Shown: one piece after another, positions 25,399-33,496 of the stretch
How the letters are laid out: each line of letters begins with the position of its first letter
How positions within the stretch are numbered: position 1 is the stretch's first letter
Assembly: GCF_913778135.1 (NCBI RefSeq)
Contig: NZ_CAJYVU010000094.1
Span: forward strand, 1 to 38,020
Length of the DNA: 38,020 nt
Source of the DNA: an uncultured Sphingomonas sp.
Lineage (GTDB): Bacteria; Pseudomonadota; Alphaproteobacteria; Sphingomonadales; Sphingomonadaceae
Direction of reading: 5' to 3'
Made by a program: the position numbers and the translations under genes
Notes under the pieces: generated by a model
Told to the model about the DNA's origin: nothing
Seen by the model: only the letters and a program-made list of their open reading frames with translations
Database searches by the model: none

Positions 25399-25701
25399 AT
25401 GCGACGCTTCGCTGCAATTAGTGCCGTGATCGCCTTTGCCGCTGCCTCGCCTGCGGCGACACAGGTGATCCCGTCGCAGGCGAGCGCTGCCAACAAGACC
25501 TCGGTCAAGACGCGGACGCGAGCGGAGCGTACGCCGACGCCAGCACGCCCGGAGGTTAGACGATCGAACAATTTCTTCGGCCTGCCGCTGTTGTTGCCGT
25601 TGCTGGGGCTGGGCGGCGCCGGGGCGGCGCTCGCGGCGGGGGGCGGTGGCACTGCCGCGAGCGCCGCGCCCCTGGCCCCGCCGCCGGCAAGCCCGCAGTA
25701 G
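25399..25701 (+). CDS. Small secreted Gly/Ala/Pro-rich protein, unknown function
   Basis: This 100-residue product has a signal peptide (MRRFAAISAVIAFAAASPAA, cleavage near residue 20). A basic, Thr/Arg-rich middle (KTRTRAERTPTPARPEVRRS) follows, then a hydrophobic segment FFGLPLLLPLLGLGGAGAAL and a Gly/Ala/Pro tail. No family is recognised. The hydrophobic segment could be a second membrane span. It is followed 26 bp later by a Wzy/ligase-like gene, so it is probably co-transcribed with it and may belong to surface polysaccharide export. Start chosen at the first ATG; ribosome-binding site weak. Confidence 0.6.
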   Translation: MRRFAAISAVIAFAAASPAATQVIPSQASAANKTSVKTRTRAERTPTPARPEVRRSNNFFGLPLLLPLLGLGGAGAALAAGGGGTAASAAPLAPPPASPQ

Positions 25702-25727
25702 TTCAGGCCGGCCGCACGACGTCGGAT

Positions 25728-27140
25728 ATGCCGATAGCACTGCGTGTCGCTGATGCTCCGCTGCCGTTGCCGCGCCTGCTCGAGCCAAGCCTCGTGGCGG
25801 GGCTGGCGCTGCTTGTCGTACTCGGCGGGTCGGTGTTGCAGCCGACGTGGCGCGCGGTGCCGTTCGCCGCGTGGATCGCCATTGCGGCGGGCGTGGCGAC
25901 ATGGCGCATCATTCTCGATCCACGCGCCTTTCCTGCAACACTGCTCGGCCTCGCGCTCGCGCCGCTCGGCGTCGTGCTGGTCCAGCTATGCCGCATCCCG
26001 AGCGAGTGGCTTAGCCTGTCAGCGGGACAAGTGTTCGCGGGCAGCATCCGCGCGCTCGTCGAGCCAGCGGCGACGGCGTCCATCTCGGTTGATCGTGTCG
26101 CAACCGCTTCGGCGGCGGTGCCGGTCGCGGTCTTTTCCGCCACGTTGCTGCTGCTCCATGTGCGCCCGCGTCGCGATTGGGGCTCGATCTTCGCCTCCTT
26201 CGCGATACTTGGATCAGTGGGCGTCATCCTCGCCCTCGCACAGTTCGGCTCCGCCGGACGGTGGGGCGACATCTACCATTCCGCGCAGGCTGCGAACGCA
26301 CCGGGGTTTTTCGCCAACCGCAATCACGGCGCGACCTTTCTGGCGTGCTGCCTGGCATTCTTCGGGGCGTGGATCGGCGGGCAGCCAATACCGTGGCCAC
26401 GCCGGTACATGCTGTTCGCCGGAGCCTCGCTTTTCCCACTGTCAATCATCGCTTTGTCGGGATCACGAACAGGGCTCATGATCGGTTTAGTCATGGCGGG
26501 CGCAACGCTTCTGGCGTTCCCGCGCGATCGCAGCGAGGTTCGATCGATCGATCCGGCTATGCGCTTCGCCGGATTGTTCATCATCGTCGGATTTGGCGTG
26601 ATCGTCGCACTCGTCTCGCTCAACGGCGATACTTCAACACGATTAAGCGGCGTCAGCGGAGACTTACGCTGGTCGATCTGGGCGCATGCCCGTGATCTGG
26701 TGCTGCTCTACTGGCCGTGGGGCAGCGGACTCGGCACATTCGCGCACGTCTACGCGCTGATCGAGCCGGTGGGTGAATTGCATCCCTTCTACATCAATCA
26801 TGCGCACAACGACTTCATCGAGCTGTTCGTCGAGACGGGTGCGCTGGCGATCGTCCCGATCATGGCCGCGCTGCTGTTCGGCTGGGCGAGCCTAGCTACG
26901 CGTGCGCAGTACAGCCGCAAAGTCATGTTAGAGCGGCGCGTCGCGACGATCGTGGTCGCCGGTCTGCTGGCGCACTCGTTCGTCGATTATCCGCTCCGGA
27001 CGCCGACGCTCGCGATCGTGCTCGCGGTAGCGCTCAGCGTGCTGACGCCGGGAGCGGGTAGTGCGAGTTCCGCGGCAAGCAAACGTTCGGGCTTATCGGC
27101 GTTGCGCTTCGATCAACTCGACGTCGCACTCAGCAAGTAA
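25728..27140 (+). CDS. O-antigen ligase-family membrane protein (second Wzy/WaaL-like)
   Basis: This 470-residue protein has about 12 TM helices. The large periplasmic loop includes QAANAPGFFANRNHGATFLA, the FxNRNHxA motif of the PglL/WaaL superfamily. GSRTGLMIGLVMAGATLLAF, YWPWGSGLGTFAHVY and FYINHAHNDFIELFVETGAL (the HxHNDFIE motif) fit the Wzy_C domain. The protein may polymerise or ligate polysaccharide, or release or attach EPS. Being the second family member in the locus, it is either the true polymerase or a ligase. Its 3' end overlaps the convergent response-regulator gene by 28 bp. Confidence 0.85.
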   Translation: MPIALRVADAPLPLPRLLEPSLVAGLALLVVLGGSVLQPTWRAVPFAAWIAIAAGVATWRIILDPRAFPATLLGLALAPLGVVLVQLCRIPSEWLSLSAGQVFAGSIRALVEPAATASISVDRVATASAAVPVAVFSATLLLLHVRPRRDWGSIFASFAILGSVGVILALAQFGSAGRWGDIYHSAQAANAPGFFANRNHGATFLACCLAFFGAWIGGQPIPWPRRYMLFAGASLFPLSIIALSGSRTGLMIGLVMAGATLLAFPRDRSEVRSIDPAMRFAGLFIIVGFGVIVALVSLNGDTSTRLSGVSGDLRWSIWAHARDLVLLYWPWGSGLGTFAHVYALIEPVGELHPFYINHAHNDFIELFVETGALAIVPIMAALLFGWASLATRAQYSRKVMLERRVATIVVAGLLAHSFVDYPLRTPTLAIVLAVALSVLTPGAGSASSAASKRSGLSALRFDQLDVALSK

Positions 27141-27517
27141 CGGATCTGGGTGGCGAGGTGGATCGGATCGAAGGGTTTGAGGATCGTGCCCGCCGCTCCC
27201 AGTTCACGATACTCGGATACCTCAACCGGACGTCCGCGCGCGGTCATGAAGAGGACGGGCACGCGCGCGAACCCTGGGCGCTCGCGCATTCTGGCCCAGG
27301 TGGCCGGACCCGAGAGCCCGGGCATCATCACGTCGAGCAGCACCACGTCGGGTGTCCAGCCGGCGCGCCGGTCGAGCAATGCCAGCGCCTCCTCCCCGCT
27401 CGCGGCCATATGCAGGTCGATCGCCGGATCGAGCTGGAGCGACATGGCGACGATGGTGCGGATGTCGTCGTCGTCGTCAACGTAGAGGATCGAAAGCGGG
27501 GAGCCCGCCACCTTCAT
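27113..27517 (-). CDS. Single-domain response regulator (CheY-like)
   Basis: This 134-residue protein is one receiver domain: acidic cluster DDDDD (14-18), phosphoacceptor Asp62 in VVLLDVMMPG, MTAR with Thr92, and Lys114 in ILKPFDP. With no output domain it probably works as a shuttle in a phosphorelay or by protein contact. Its ATG (27515-27517) overlaps the kinase stop, so it is translated with the hybrid kinase. The 3' end overlaps the convergent EPS gene. Confidence 0.9.
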   Translation of the reverse strand: MKVAGSPLSILYVDDDDDIRTIVAMSLQLDPAIDLHMAASGEEALALLDRRAGWTPDVVLLDVMMPGLSGPATWARMRERPGFARVPVLFMTARGRPVEVSEYRELGAAGTILKPFDPIHLATQIRYLLSATSS

Positions 27518-30096
27518 GCCCGTCGGGCCGACAGGACATGCCGGATCGTCGCGCGCAAGTCGGGCAATGAGCGCCGCGACTTGATGAGGACCGCGTCAAC
27601 CCGCGCCGCCAGGTCGGCGTCGATATCGTGCGCCGAATAAAGGATCGTCGGGATCGCGACGCCGTTGCGGTCGACCAGCGCCGGCAGCAGGTCGAGGCCC
27701 GTACCCTCGACTAGGTGCAGGTCGAGGATCGCGAGGTCGGGTGCGGCATGTTCGATCACCGCGCGTGCGCTCGGCAGATCACTGACGGTGATCAGCCGCG
27801 CCTCGTCACCGAGCAGCGCGGCAGTGACGTCGAGCAGGTCGCGGTCGTCGTCGAGATGGAGGATCGTCGGCCTGGTCGCCCCCGTACGCGCGATCGCGGT
27901 CCGCAACGCGGTGTCGAGCCGCTCAGGCTCGATCGGATCGGGGATCCAGTCGACCAGGTCGAAGGGCACCAGCACGTCGTCAGCGCCACGCGCGGTTGCG
28001 GAAACGATCACGATCGGCAGCGATTTCCCACGCTTCGCGCGTCGCACCGCCTGCGCGAACTGGAAGCCGTTGCCATCGGGAAGAGTGAGATCGAGCAGCA
28101 ACGCGGCATAGTCGCGCTCCGTGAGCGCCGCATGCGCCGCATGTGCGGTAGCGACTATGGTCGCCGCATGATCGGTTGCCGCGACGGCGTCGGACAGCTT
28201 AGCGACCATCGCTGCGTCGCCGCTGCATACGAGCACGCGCCCGGCCGCGTCTTTCGAAGTATCGACGTCGACGGTCTCGCGCACGAGCTCGAGCGAGAAG
28301 GCGAAGCGGGTTCCGCCGCCTGGACGATCCTCGAACCAGATCCGGCCGTCGTGCCGCTGGATGATCTCGCGCGAGATCGCGAGCCCCAGGCCGGTGCCGG
28401 TACCCTGCTGCTCGTTCGCGCGTTCGAACCGGCGGAACAGGCGCTCGCGAAAGGCCGGCGGAATGCCCGGCCCCTCGTCGTCGACCATGACGCGGGCCAT
28501 GCCATCGACTCGCGTTGCCGAGACGGTAACGGCGTGTGCGGGCGGGCTGACGCGAACCGCATTGGAGACCAGATTGCCGATCACCTGCATCAGCCGGTCG
28601 GCGTCGCCGAGCACGGCCAACTCCTGCTCGCCCGCATTGCAGCGGACCGTTACGTCGCGCGCGCTGCCCGCACCCTGCATGTCATCGCAGACGCGCGCCG
28701 CGACTGCTGCGAGATCGACGGGCACGCGGTCGATCTGCAACTGATTGCTCTGCATGCGATCAAGGTCGAGCATGTCGTTGATCAGGCGGATCAGCCGGCG
28801 CGCGTTGCTTTCCGCGATGCCGACCAGCCGGTTGGCCGCGTCGGGAAGATTACCCGCCGACCCTGCACGCAACAGGCCGAGTGCCCCGACGACCGAGGTC
28901 AGCGGCGTGCGCAATTCGTGACTGATCGTGGAGATCAGCTCGTCCTTGATCGCTTCCGATCGCTTGCGCGCCGACACGTCACGCAAGGAGACGACTACGT
29001 GCTCGCCGTCCGCAAGCTTCATGACGCCGAGCGCGGCGTCGACGGTCACGGTGTACCCGTCGCGGTGCCGCAGCGGTACGTCGGTGCGATACGGCGCAGC
29101 GATCATGCCGTCGCGCAGACCGATCCACTGCGGAAAGGTCCGGTGCAGTTCGTTTGGCAGCAGTGCGATCGCGGACACGTCGCGCCGCTCGACCTCGGCC
29201 GGCGTGTATCCCAGCAACTGCTCGGTCGCGCGATTGATCAGCTCGATCGTCCCGCTGGGATTGAGGATCACGATCGGGTCGATCGTACCGTCGAGGATGG
29301 AGCGGTAGCGGGTCGCGGCGTCGAAGGTCGCGACATCGGCGCGGTAACGCTGCTGCCGCTGCCGCCTGATCGCGACCAGCGCGAGCAGGAACAGCGCGAC
29401 GCCGAGCACCACCGTAAAGGTGATCAAGCGTCCGGTGCGCGCCACATGCGTCTTTACCGCCTCCGCGCCGACGTCGCTGAGGCGCTCTTCTTCCGATCGG
29501 AGGATTGCCGCGTCGCGACGCAATTGCTCCATCAGCACCCGGCCGGTGCCTCGGGCGATACGGTGGATCGCCGCCTGCAGCCCATCGCGGCGGCGCTGCG
29601 CGAGCACTGCGTCCATCTCATCGATCCTGGCGTCGATCGCGATCTTCATGCGTCGCAGCGCATCGCGCTGCACACTCGTGTCCGAGCCCTTAGCCGAGAT
29701 TCGCGAAAAGAGCGCCGCGGTCGCGCGCTTCGCGGGTTCGTACGGTGTCAGGAAACGCGGGTCGCCGGCAAGGATGAACCCGCGCTGCGCAGTCTCCGCC
29801 TGTTCGAGCGACCTGATCAGATCGTAGATCAATATGCGCTTCTGAAAGGATACGCGGGTCTGCTCGTTAGATTGTGCGAGTGCGCGATATTCGGCGATGT
29901 TCCACCACGCCAGCGCGATGAGCAGCGCCGGGATCAGCACCGCGATCGCGACCATGCGCCAACGCGACGGTCGTCTGGGCGGCACGATTAACGGCCGCTG
30001 CGCACCCTCGCCTGCACCGAAGCCCATGAGAGCGCCGTAGCCGAAGCCCCCAGCGTCGTGACCGCGTCCGCTCCCAGCCGACGCGGAGGAGGTCAC
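27514..30096 (-). CDS. Hybrid histidine kinase: CHASE3-PAS-HisKA-HATPase-REC-REC
   Basis: This 860-residue membrane kinase has TM1 at about 48-66, a periplasmic CHASE3-like domain (about 70-220; LEQAETAQRGFILAGDP is typical), TM2 at about 223-243 and PAS at about 262-378. The HisKA phosphoacceptor is His393 in ISHELRTPLT. HATPase boxes are N508/N512, DDEGPGIP and GTGLGLAI. Receiver 1 (about 620-735) keeps Asp669 in LLLDLTLPDG but lacks the acidic pair (CSGDAAM) and has Asp720 where Lys is expected, so it is probably a pseudo-receiver. Receiver 2 (about 744-858) is complete (DDD 749-751, Asp792, Lys839). GTG 30096 overlaps the LuxR-type regulator stop. Confidence 0.9.
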   Translation of the reverse strand: MTSSASAGSGRGHDAGGFGYGALMGFGAGEGAQRPLIVPPRRPSRWRMVAIAVLIPALLIALAWWNIAEYRALAQSNEQTRVSFQKRILIYDLIRSLEQAETAQRGFILAGDPRFLTPYEPAKRATAALFSRISAKGSDTSVQRDALRRMKIAIDARIDEMDAVLAQRRRDGLQAAIHRIARGTGRVLMEQLRRDAAILRSEEERLSDVGAEAVKTHVARTGRLITFTVVLGVALFLLALVAIRRQRQQRYRADVATFDAATRYRSILDGTIDPIVILNPSGTIELINRATEQLLGYTPAEVERRDVSAIALLPNELHRTFPQWIGLRDGMIAAPYRTDVPLRHRDGYTVTVDAALGVMKLADGEHVVVSLRDVSARKRSEAIKDELISTISHELRTPLTSVVGALGLLRAGSAGNLPDAANRLVGIAESNARRLIRLINDMLDLDRMQSNQLQIDRVPVDLAAVAARVCDDMQGAGSARDVTVRCNAGEQELAVLGDADRLMQVIGNLVSNAVRVSPPAHAVTVSATRVDGMARVMVDDEGPGIPPAFRERLFRRFERANEQQGTGTGLGLAISREIIQRHDGRIWFEDRPGGGTRFAFSLELVRETVDVDTSKDAAGRVLVCSGDAAMVAKLSDAVAATDHAATIVATAHAAHAALTERDYAALLLDLTLPDGNGFQFAQAVRRAKRGKSLPIVIVSATARGADDVLVPFDLVDWIPDPIEPERLDTALRTAIARTGATRPTILHLDDDRDLLDVTAALLGDEARLITVSDLPSARAVIEHAAPDLAILDLHLVEGTGLDLLPALVDRNGVAIPTILYSAHDIDADLAARVDAVLIKSRRSLPDLRATIRHVLSARRA

Positions 30097-30743
30097 GCGT
30101 GCCGCTCCGATCCCGCATCCCCCATCAACGGCTGGACCGCCAGCAATGCCTGCGCGCGATTGTTGACGCCCAGCTTGCGGAAGATCGCGGTCATGTGCGC
30201 CTTCACCGTCGCCTCGCTGATGTCGAGGTCGCCCGCAATCTGCTTGTTCAGGCGACCGTCGGCGAGTGCGAGCAGCACGCGAAGTTGCGCACCCGACAAG
30301 GTCGCGATCCGCTCCCGCGCCGTCGCCACCGCGCCTGCCTCACCATCGGACGGAAACACCGGCGTGCCCGACAGGATCGTTCGCAATCGCTGAGCGATCG
30401 TGTCGATCGGCTGGCTCTTGAACAGATAGCCCGCCGCGCCGAGCGCGCGTGCGGCGTCGATCAACACGCAGTCCTCACGCGCGGTGATGACGACGATCGG
30501 TGTCGAACCCAGCGTGTGTTGCAGCGCCAGGAAGCCGGAAAAGCCCTTCGCATCGGGCAGCATCAGGTCGAGTAGTACGAGTGCGTAGCCGCTGCGCCGC
30601 GACGCGATCGCCGCCTGTGCCTCGCCGATCGATCCCGCCTGATCGACCACGCTTCCCGGCAGCGCGGCGCGCGCCGCCAGTGCCAGCCCCTCTCGGGTCA
30701 ATGGATGATCGTCGGCGATCAGCACACGCTGACCTGTGGTCAC
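30093..30743 (-). CDS. NarL/FixJ-type response regulator (REC + LuxR HTH)
   Basis: This 216-residue protein has a receiver with Asp11/12, phosphoacceptor Asp59 in LVLLDLMLPD, Thr88 in ITARE and Lys109. A LuxR-type DNA-binding domain follows at about 147-202: LSGAQLRVLLALADGRLNKQ, then IAGDLDISEATVKAHMTAI and FRKLGVNNRAQAL. It is the likely transcriptional output of the kinase encoded after it (GTGA overlap). It starts at GTG 30743 after GGGGGA. It may bind the palindrome at 30800-30814, and possibly EPS or pilus promoters; targets are inferred. Confidence 0.92.
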   Translation of the reverse strand: MTTGQRVLIADDHPLTREGLALAARAALPGSVVDQAGSIGEAQAAIASRRSGYALVLLDLMLPDAKGFSGFLALQHTLGSTPIVVITAREDCVLIDAARALGAAGYLFKSQPIDTIAQRLRTILSGTPVFPSDGEAGAVATARERIATLSGAQLRVLLALADGRLNKQIAGDLDISEATVKAHMTAIFRKLGVNNRAQALLAVQPLMGDAGSERHA

Positions 30744-30799
30744 AACAATCCCCCTTCCCTTTGCGGTTTTTTACAGTTTATCGGTCAGCCCTGAACAGA

Positions 30800-30814
30800 C
30801 ATTTCGGCGAAATG
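30800..30814. promoter_or_regulatory. 15-bp perfect palindrome in the divergent response-regulator promoter region
   Basis: CATTTCG-G-CGAAATG is a perfect inverted repeat about midway between two divergent signalling genes. It lies between TGAACA (30794-30799) and CTATAG (30815-30820), spaced 15 bases, a weak promoter-like pair facing the receiver-Hpt gene. The placement suggests an operator, perhaps for the LuxR-type regulator next to it. Confidence 0.5.
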
Positions 30815-30848
30815 CTATAGGTGGCGTGCGAGTTCCGAAAGGAAAATT

Positions 30849-31511
30849 TTGCTAACCTATCCTAAAGTCGTCGTCGCCGATGACGAGATCATCAATATCA
30901 AGTTTCTGCAACATTGCCTGACGCAGGCGGGCTGGCAGGTGATGGCGGCGCAGGACGGAAAGCAGGCGGTCGACCATGTTGTCGGCCACCGCCCCGATCT
31001 CGTCATTCTCGACATCAACATGCCCGTGCTCGACGGGTGGCAGGCAGCAGCGGCGATCCGCGGATCGTCCGGTGCCGCGGCGGGTGTGCCGATCATCGCC
31101 TTCACCTCGCTGCGTATCGGGGAAGATGAACTGCGCCGGCGCGGGTTTGACGGCTGCCTCGCCAAGCCGTGCGAACCGGCGCATCTGGTGCAGGAGGTGG
31201 CGCGCTGGCGACCGAGTGATGAACTCGGCGGCGTGGAACGGCTCGCCAACGTCTTTGCGCCGGCGGAGCTCGACGCGTTGATCGCGCGGTTGCGCGATCA
31301 GCTGGCGGAGGCGATCGCTGGTGCACCCGATCCTGCCACTGCGCACCGGATCGCCGGGGCGGCGGGAACGCTCGGCTTCGCGCAGGTCAGCGAGAGCTGG
31401 CTGGCACTCTCCACCGGCGATGACTCGGTTCGTGGGCGTGCCTACACGGATGCACGCCGCGCGATCGCGGCGATCGATCGCCGCCGGTCCGCTGACAGCG
31501 TGACCGGCTGA
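30849..31511 (+). CDS. Receiver-Hpt protein (response regulator with C-terminal phosphotransfer domain)
   Basis: This 220-residue protein has a receiver with Asp11/12, phosphoacceptor Asp55 in LVILDINMP, Ser/Thr in AFTS and Lys106 in CLAKPCEP. A C-terminal helical Hpt domain (about 135-215) has His166 in AHRIAGAAGTLGF, the usual HxxxGxxxxxG pattern. Such proteins pass phosphate between a hybrid kinase receiver and an output regulator. With the divergent kinase and regulator it would complete a His-Asp-His-Asp relay. It starts at TTG 30849 after AAGGAAAA. Pilus genes follow 114 bp downstream. Confidence 0.88.
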   Translation: MLTYPKVVVADDEIINIKFLQHCLTQAGWQVMAAQDGKQAVDHVVGHRPDLVILDINMPVLDGWQAAAAIRGSSGAAAGVPIIAFTSLRIGEDELRRRGFDGCLAKPCEPAHLVQEVARWRPSDELGGVERLANVFAPAELDALIARLRDQLAEAIAGAPDPATAHRIAGAAGTLGFAQVSESWLALSTGDDSVRGRAYTDARRAIAAIDRRRSADSVTG

Positions 31512-31625
31512 ATGCGAAATATACGTAAGACTTCGGTCTAATCGGGGGAACCGAATAACGACCGGCAACAAGTTGTTTACCGCCGTGGCGTTTTGCGAAC
31601 GGGTCACCAGCACGGAGACCGCTCG

Positions 31626-32162
31626 ATGTTCCGTTCCACGACCATTATTGCTTCCGCCGCCGCCATGGTGCTCGCCGCCACTGCCGCCACGCCCGCGCTC
31701 GCCGATACCGCGACGGGCACGATCGCCGTGGCGCTGAACGTCACCAACGCCTGTGTCGTCAACGGCGGCGGTTCGGCCTCGGCCAATCTGGGGTCGCTCG
31801 GCTCGATCCAATTCCCCGACCAGCCCGGCATCTTCGGCAACGTCGACGGTCAGCTGATCGGCTCGCTCGGCACGCTGCAGGTGCAATGCTCGCCCAACGT
31901 CGCGCCGGTGCTGACGATCGGATCGGGCGCGAACGACAACGCCGGCAAGCGACGGATGGCGTCGAACGGCAACACCGTCGCCTACCGACTGTTCACCGAC
32001 TCCGCGCGCACCAACGAGATCGGGATCGGCCAGCAGCTGCCGCTCGGCACGATGTCGACCGCGGCGGTCAGCGTGCCGATCTACGCGCGCGTCACCTCGG
32101 CCGGGCAGCTGCTCGCCGCGGGAAGCTACACCGATACGGTTCAGGTTACCCTGACCTGGTAG
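31626..32162 (+). CDS. SCPU-domain pilin, Csu-type archaic chaperone-usher pilus (major subunit candidate)
   Basis: This 178-residue secreted protein has signal peptide MFRSTTIIASAAAMVLAATA (cleavage near ALA-DT, residue 26) and one spore-coat-U (SCPU) domain with a Cys43-Cys88 pair (NACVVNGG; VQCSPN). It ends in AGSYTDTVQVTLTW, the usual SCPU last strand. SCPU proteins are the pilins of archaic chaperone-usher (CsuA/B) pili and are completed by donor-strand exchange. GGAGA at 31614-31618 selects ATG 31626. As first gene and with the best ribosome-binding site it is the likely major rod subunit. It starts a five-gene pilus operon. Confidence 0.88.
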   Translation: MFRSTTIIASAAAMVLAATAATPALADTATGTIAVALNVTNACVVNGGGSASANLGSLGSIQFPDQPGIFGNVDGQLIGSLGTLQVQCSPNVAPVLTIGSGANDNAGKRRMASNGNTVAYRLFTDSARTNEIGIGQQLPLGTMSTAAVSVPIYARVTSAGQLLAAGSYTDTVQVTLTW

Positions 32163-32192
32163 CGGCGGAACGCGGGGGCGGGAGCCGGGACC

Positions 32193-32726
32193 ATGACGTG
32201 CCTGTTGTGTGTCGCACGCGTGCTTGCCGGCCTCACCGCTGTGACCGTCACCTTCTTTATCGGCGTCGCGCATGCCGAGACGCAGCGCAGCTTTCAGGTA
32301 TCCGCCGCGATCGTGAAAGGCTGTGTCGTAGCCGCCAACGGAGCGTCGCAGCTGGGCCGAATCGATTTCGGCACGGTTGCTGGCACCACGACCGGCACGC
32401 TCGACGCGGCGATGGTGTCGGGCGGAACCGGCGGCATCGCGATCGAGTGCACGCCCGACACCGACGTGACCGTCACCGCCGACATGGGCGAGAACGCCAG
32501 CGGCGGCATCAGGCGCATGAAGCTGGGCGGCGGCGGCACCGGTTTCGTCGCGTACCAATTGTTCGCCGATGGCAGCAGCACCGCCTGGACGACGCAGGCA
32601 CTCGCCTACCGCTTCGCGACCGGCGCGACCAAGCGGACCCTGCCGATCGTCGGCCGCGCGCAGCTGACCGGCGCGATGGCGGCGGGCAGCTACGCCGATA
32701 CCGTACGCGTGACGATCGCGTGGTGA
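32193..32726 (+). CDS. SCPU-domain pilin, second (minor) subunit of the Csu-like pilus
   Basis: This 177-residue protein has a signal peptide ending near GVAHA-ET (residue 28). One SCPU domain has Cys44 (VKGCVVAANG) and Cys86 (IAIECTPDT) and ends AGSYADTVRVTIAW. It is clearly related to the first pilin, with the same length and the same Cys and C-terminal pattern, suggesting an old tandem duplication. It may be a minor or adaptor subunit (CsuA/CsuB position). Its stop overlaps a GTG in the next frame, but the chaperone gene probably starts 24 bp later. Confidence 0.87.
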   Translation: MTCLLCVARVLAGLTAVTVTFFIGVAHAETQRSFQVSAAIVKGCVVAANGASQLGRIDFGTVAGTTTGTLDAAMVSGGTGGIAIECTPDTDVTVTADMGENASGGIRRMKLGGGGTGFVAYQLFADGSSTAWTTQALAYRFATGATKRTLPIVGRAQLTGAMAAGSYADTVRVTIAW

Positions 32727-32749
32727 CCCATCTTGCAAGGACCAGTGCC

Positions 32750-33481
32750 GTGATCCGCACCTTCCTTTTCCCCGCGGCGATCGCGGCGGCAGCGCTGTTG
32801 CCCGCGGCGGCGCGGGCATCGACCGTCGTCATCTGGCCGGTCGACCCCATCATCAAGCCGGGCGAGCAGTCCACGTCGCTGTGGCTGGAGAACACCGGCC
32901 AGACGCCGGTCACGCTGCAGGTGCGCTCGTTCGGCTGGTCGCAGGCGGACGGCAAGGACGCGCTCGACGAACAGGATCAGGTCGTCGCGAGCCCCCCGAT
33001 CGCGACGGTCCAGCCGGGCCGGCGTCAGCTGGTCCGCGTCATCCGCCGTGCCCCTGCGACCACGTCCCCGGCCACAGCGGTGCCCGAGCAGAGCTACCGC
33101 CTGATCGTCGACGAACTGCCGACCCCGCCCGCCGCCGGCGAGGCCGAGCACATGAGCGCGCGGCTCGCCGTTCAGATGCGCTATTCCATCCCCTTGTTCG
33201 TCTACGCGGCTCCCCCCGCCGCGCAGCAACCGCACCTCGTCACCCGCTACGCTGCGGGTGGCGGGGGACGTACGATCGAGATCCGCAACACCGGCACGGG
33301 TCATGCGCGGCTGACCGACGTGCGGATCGTCAATGCGGGGCGCGAGCAGGTGGTGAAACCGGGGCTGGCCGGCTACGTCCTGCCCGGCGCGACCCTGCGG
33401 TTCGCGCTACCCGGCGGAACGGTCGGCGCGGTCAAGGTCGGCGTCAACGGTCGCGACGAACTGCTCGCGCCGGACGCGTGA
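32750..33481 (+). CDS. Periplasmic pilus chaperone, PapD/CsuC type
   Basis: This 243-residue protein has signal peptide MIRTFLFPAAIAAAALLPAA (cleavage near ARA-ST) and two immunoglobulin-like domains. The first has the strand STSLWLENTGQTPVTLQVRS and the conserved Arg-containing motif GRRQLVRVIRRAP, then EQSYRLIVDELP, which is typical of the PapD family F-G region. The chaperone keeps SCPU subunits folded by donating its G1 strand and hands them to the usher. AAGGA at 32736-32740 supports GTG 32750; GTG 32723 would give a longer N-terminus without better signal features. Confidence 0.9.
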   Translation: MIRTFLFPAAIAAAALLPAAARASTVVIWPVDPIIKPGEQSTSLWLENTGQTPVTLQVRSFGWSQADGKDALDEQDQVVASPPIATVQPGRRQLVRVIRRAPATTSPATAVPEQSYRLIVDELPTPPAAGEAEHMSARLAVQMRYSIPLFVYAAPPAAQQPHLVTRYAAGGGGRTIEIRNTGTGHARLTDVRIVNAGREQVVKPGLAGYVLPGATLRFALPGGTVGAVKVGVNGRDELLAPDA

Positions 33482-33496
33482 CGCCGACGCGCCGCG

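Noticed and set aside
27715..29991. 758-codon plus-strand frame opposite the histidine kinase
   Set aside because: Shadow of the kinase gene, no domain pattern, no ribosome-binding site.
31527..31542. AGAC-TTCG-GTCT hairpin after the receiver-Hpt gene as a terminator
   Set aside because: Four-bp stem with no T-tract; too weak to list.
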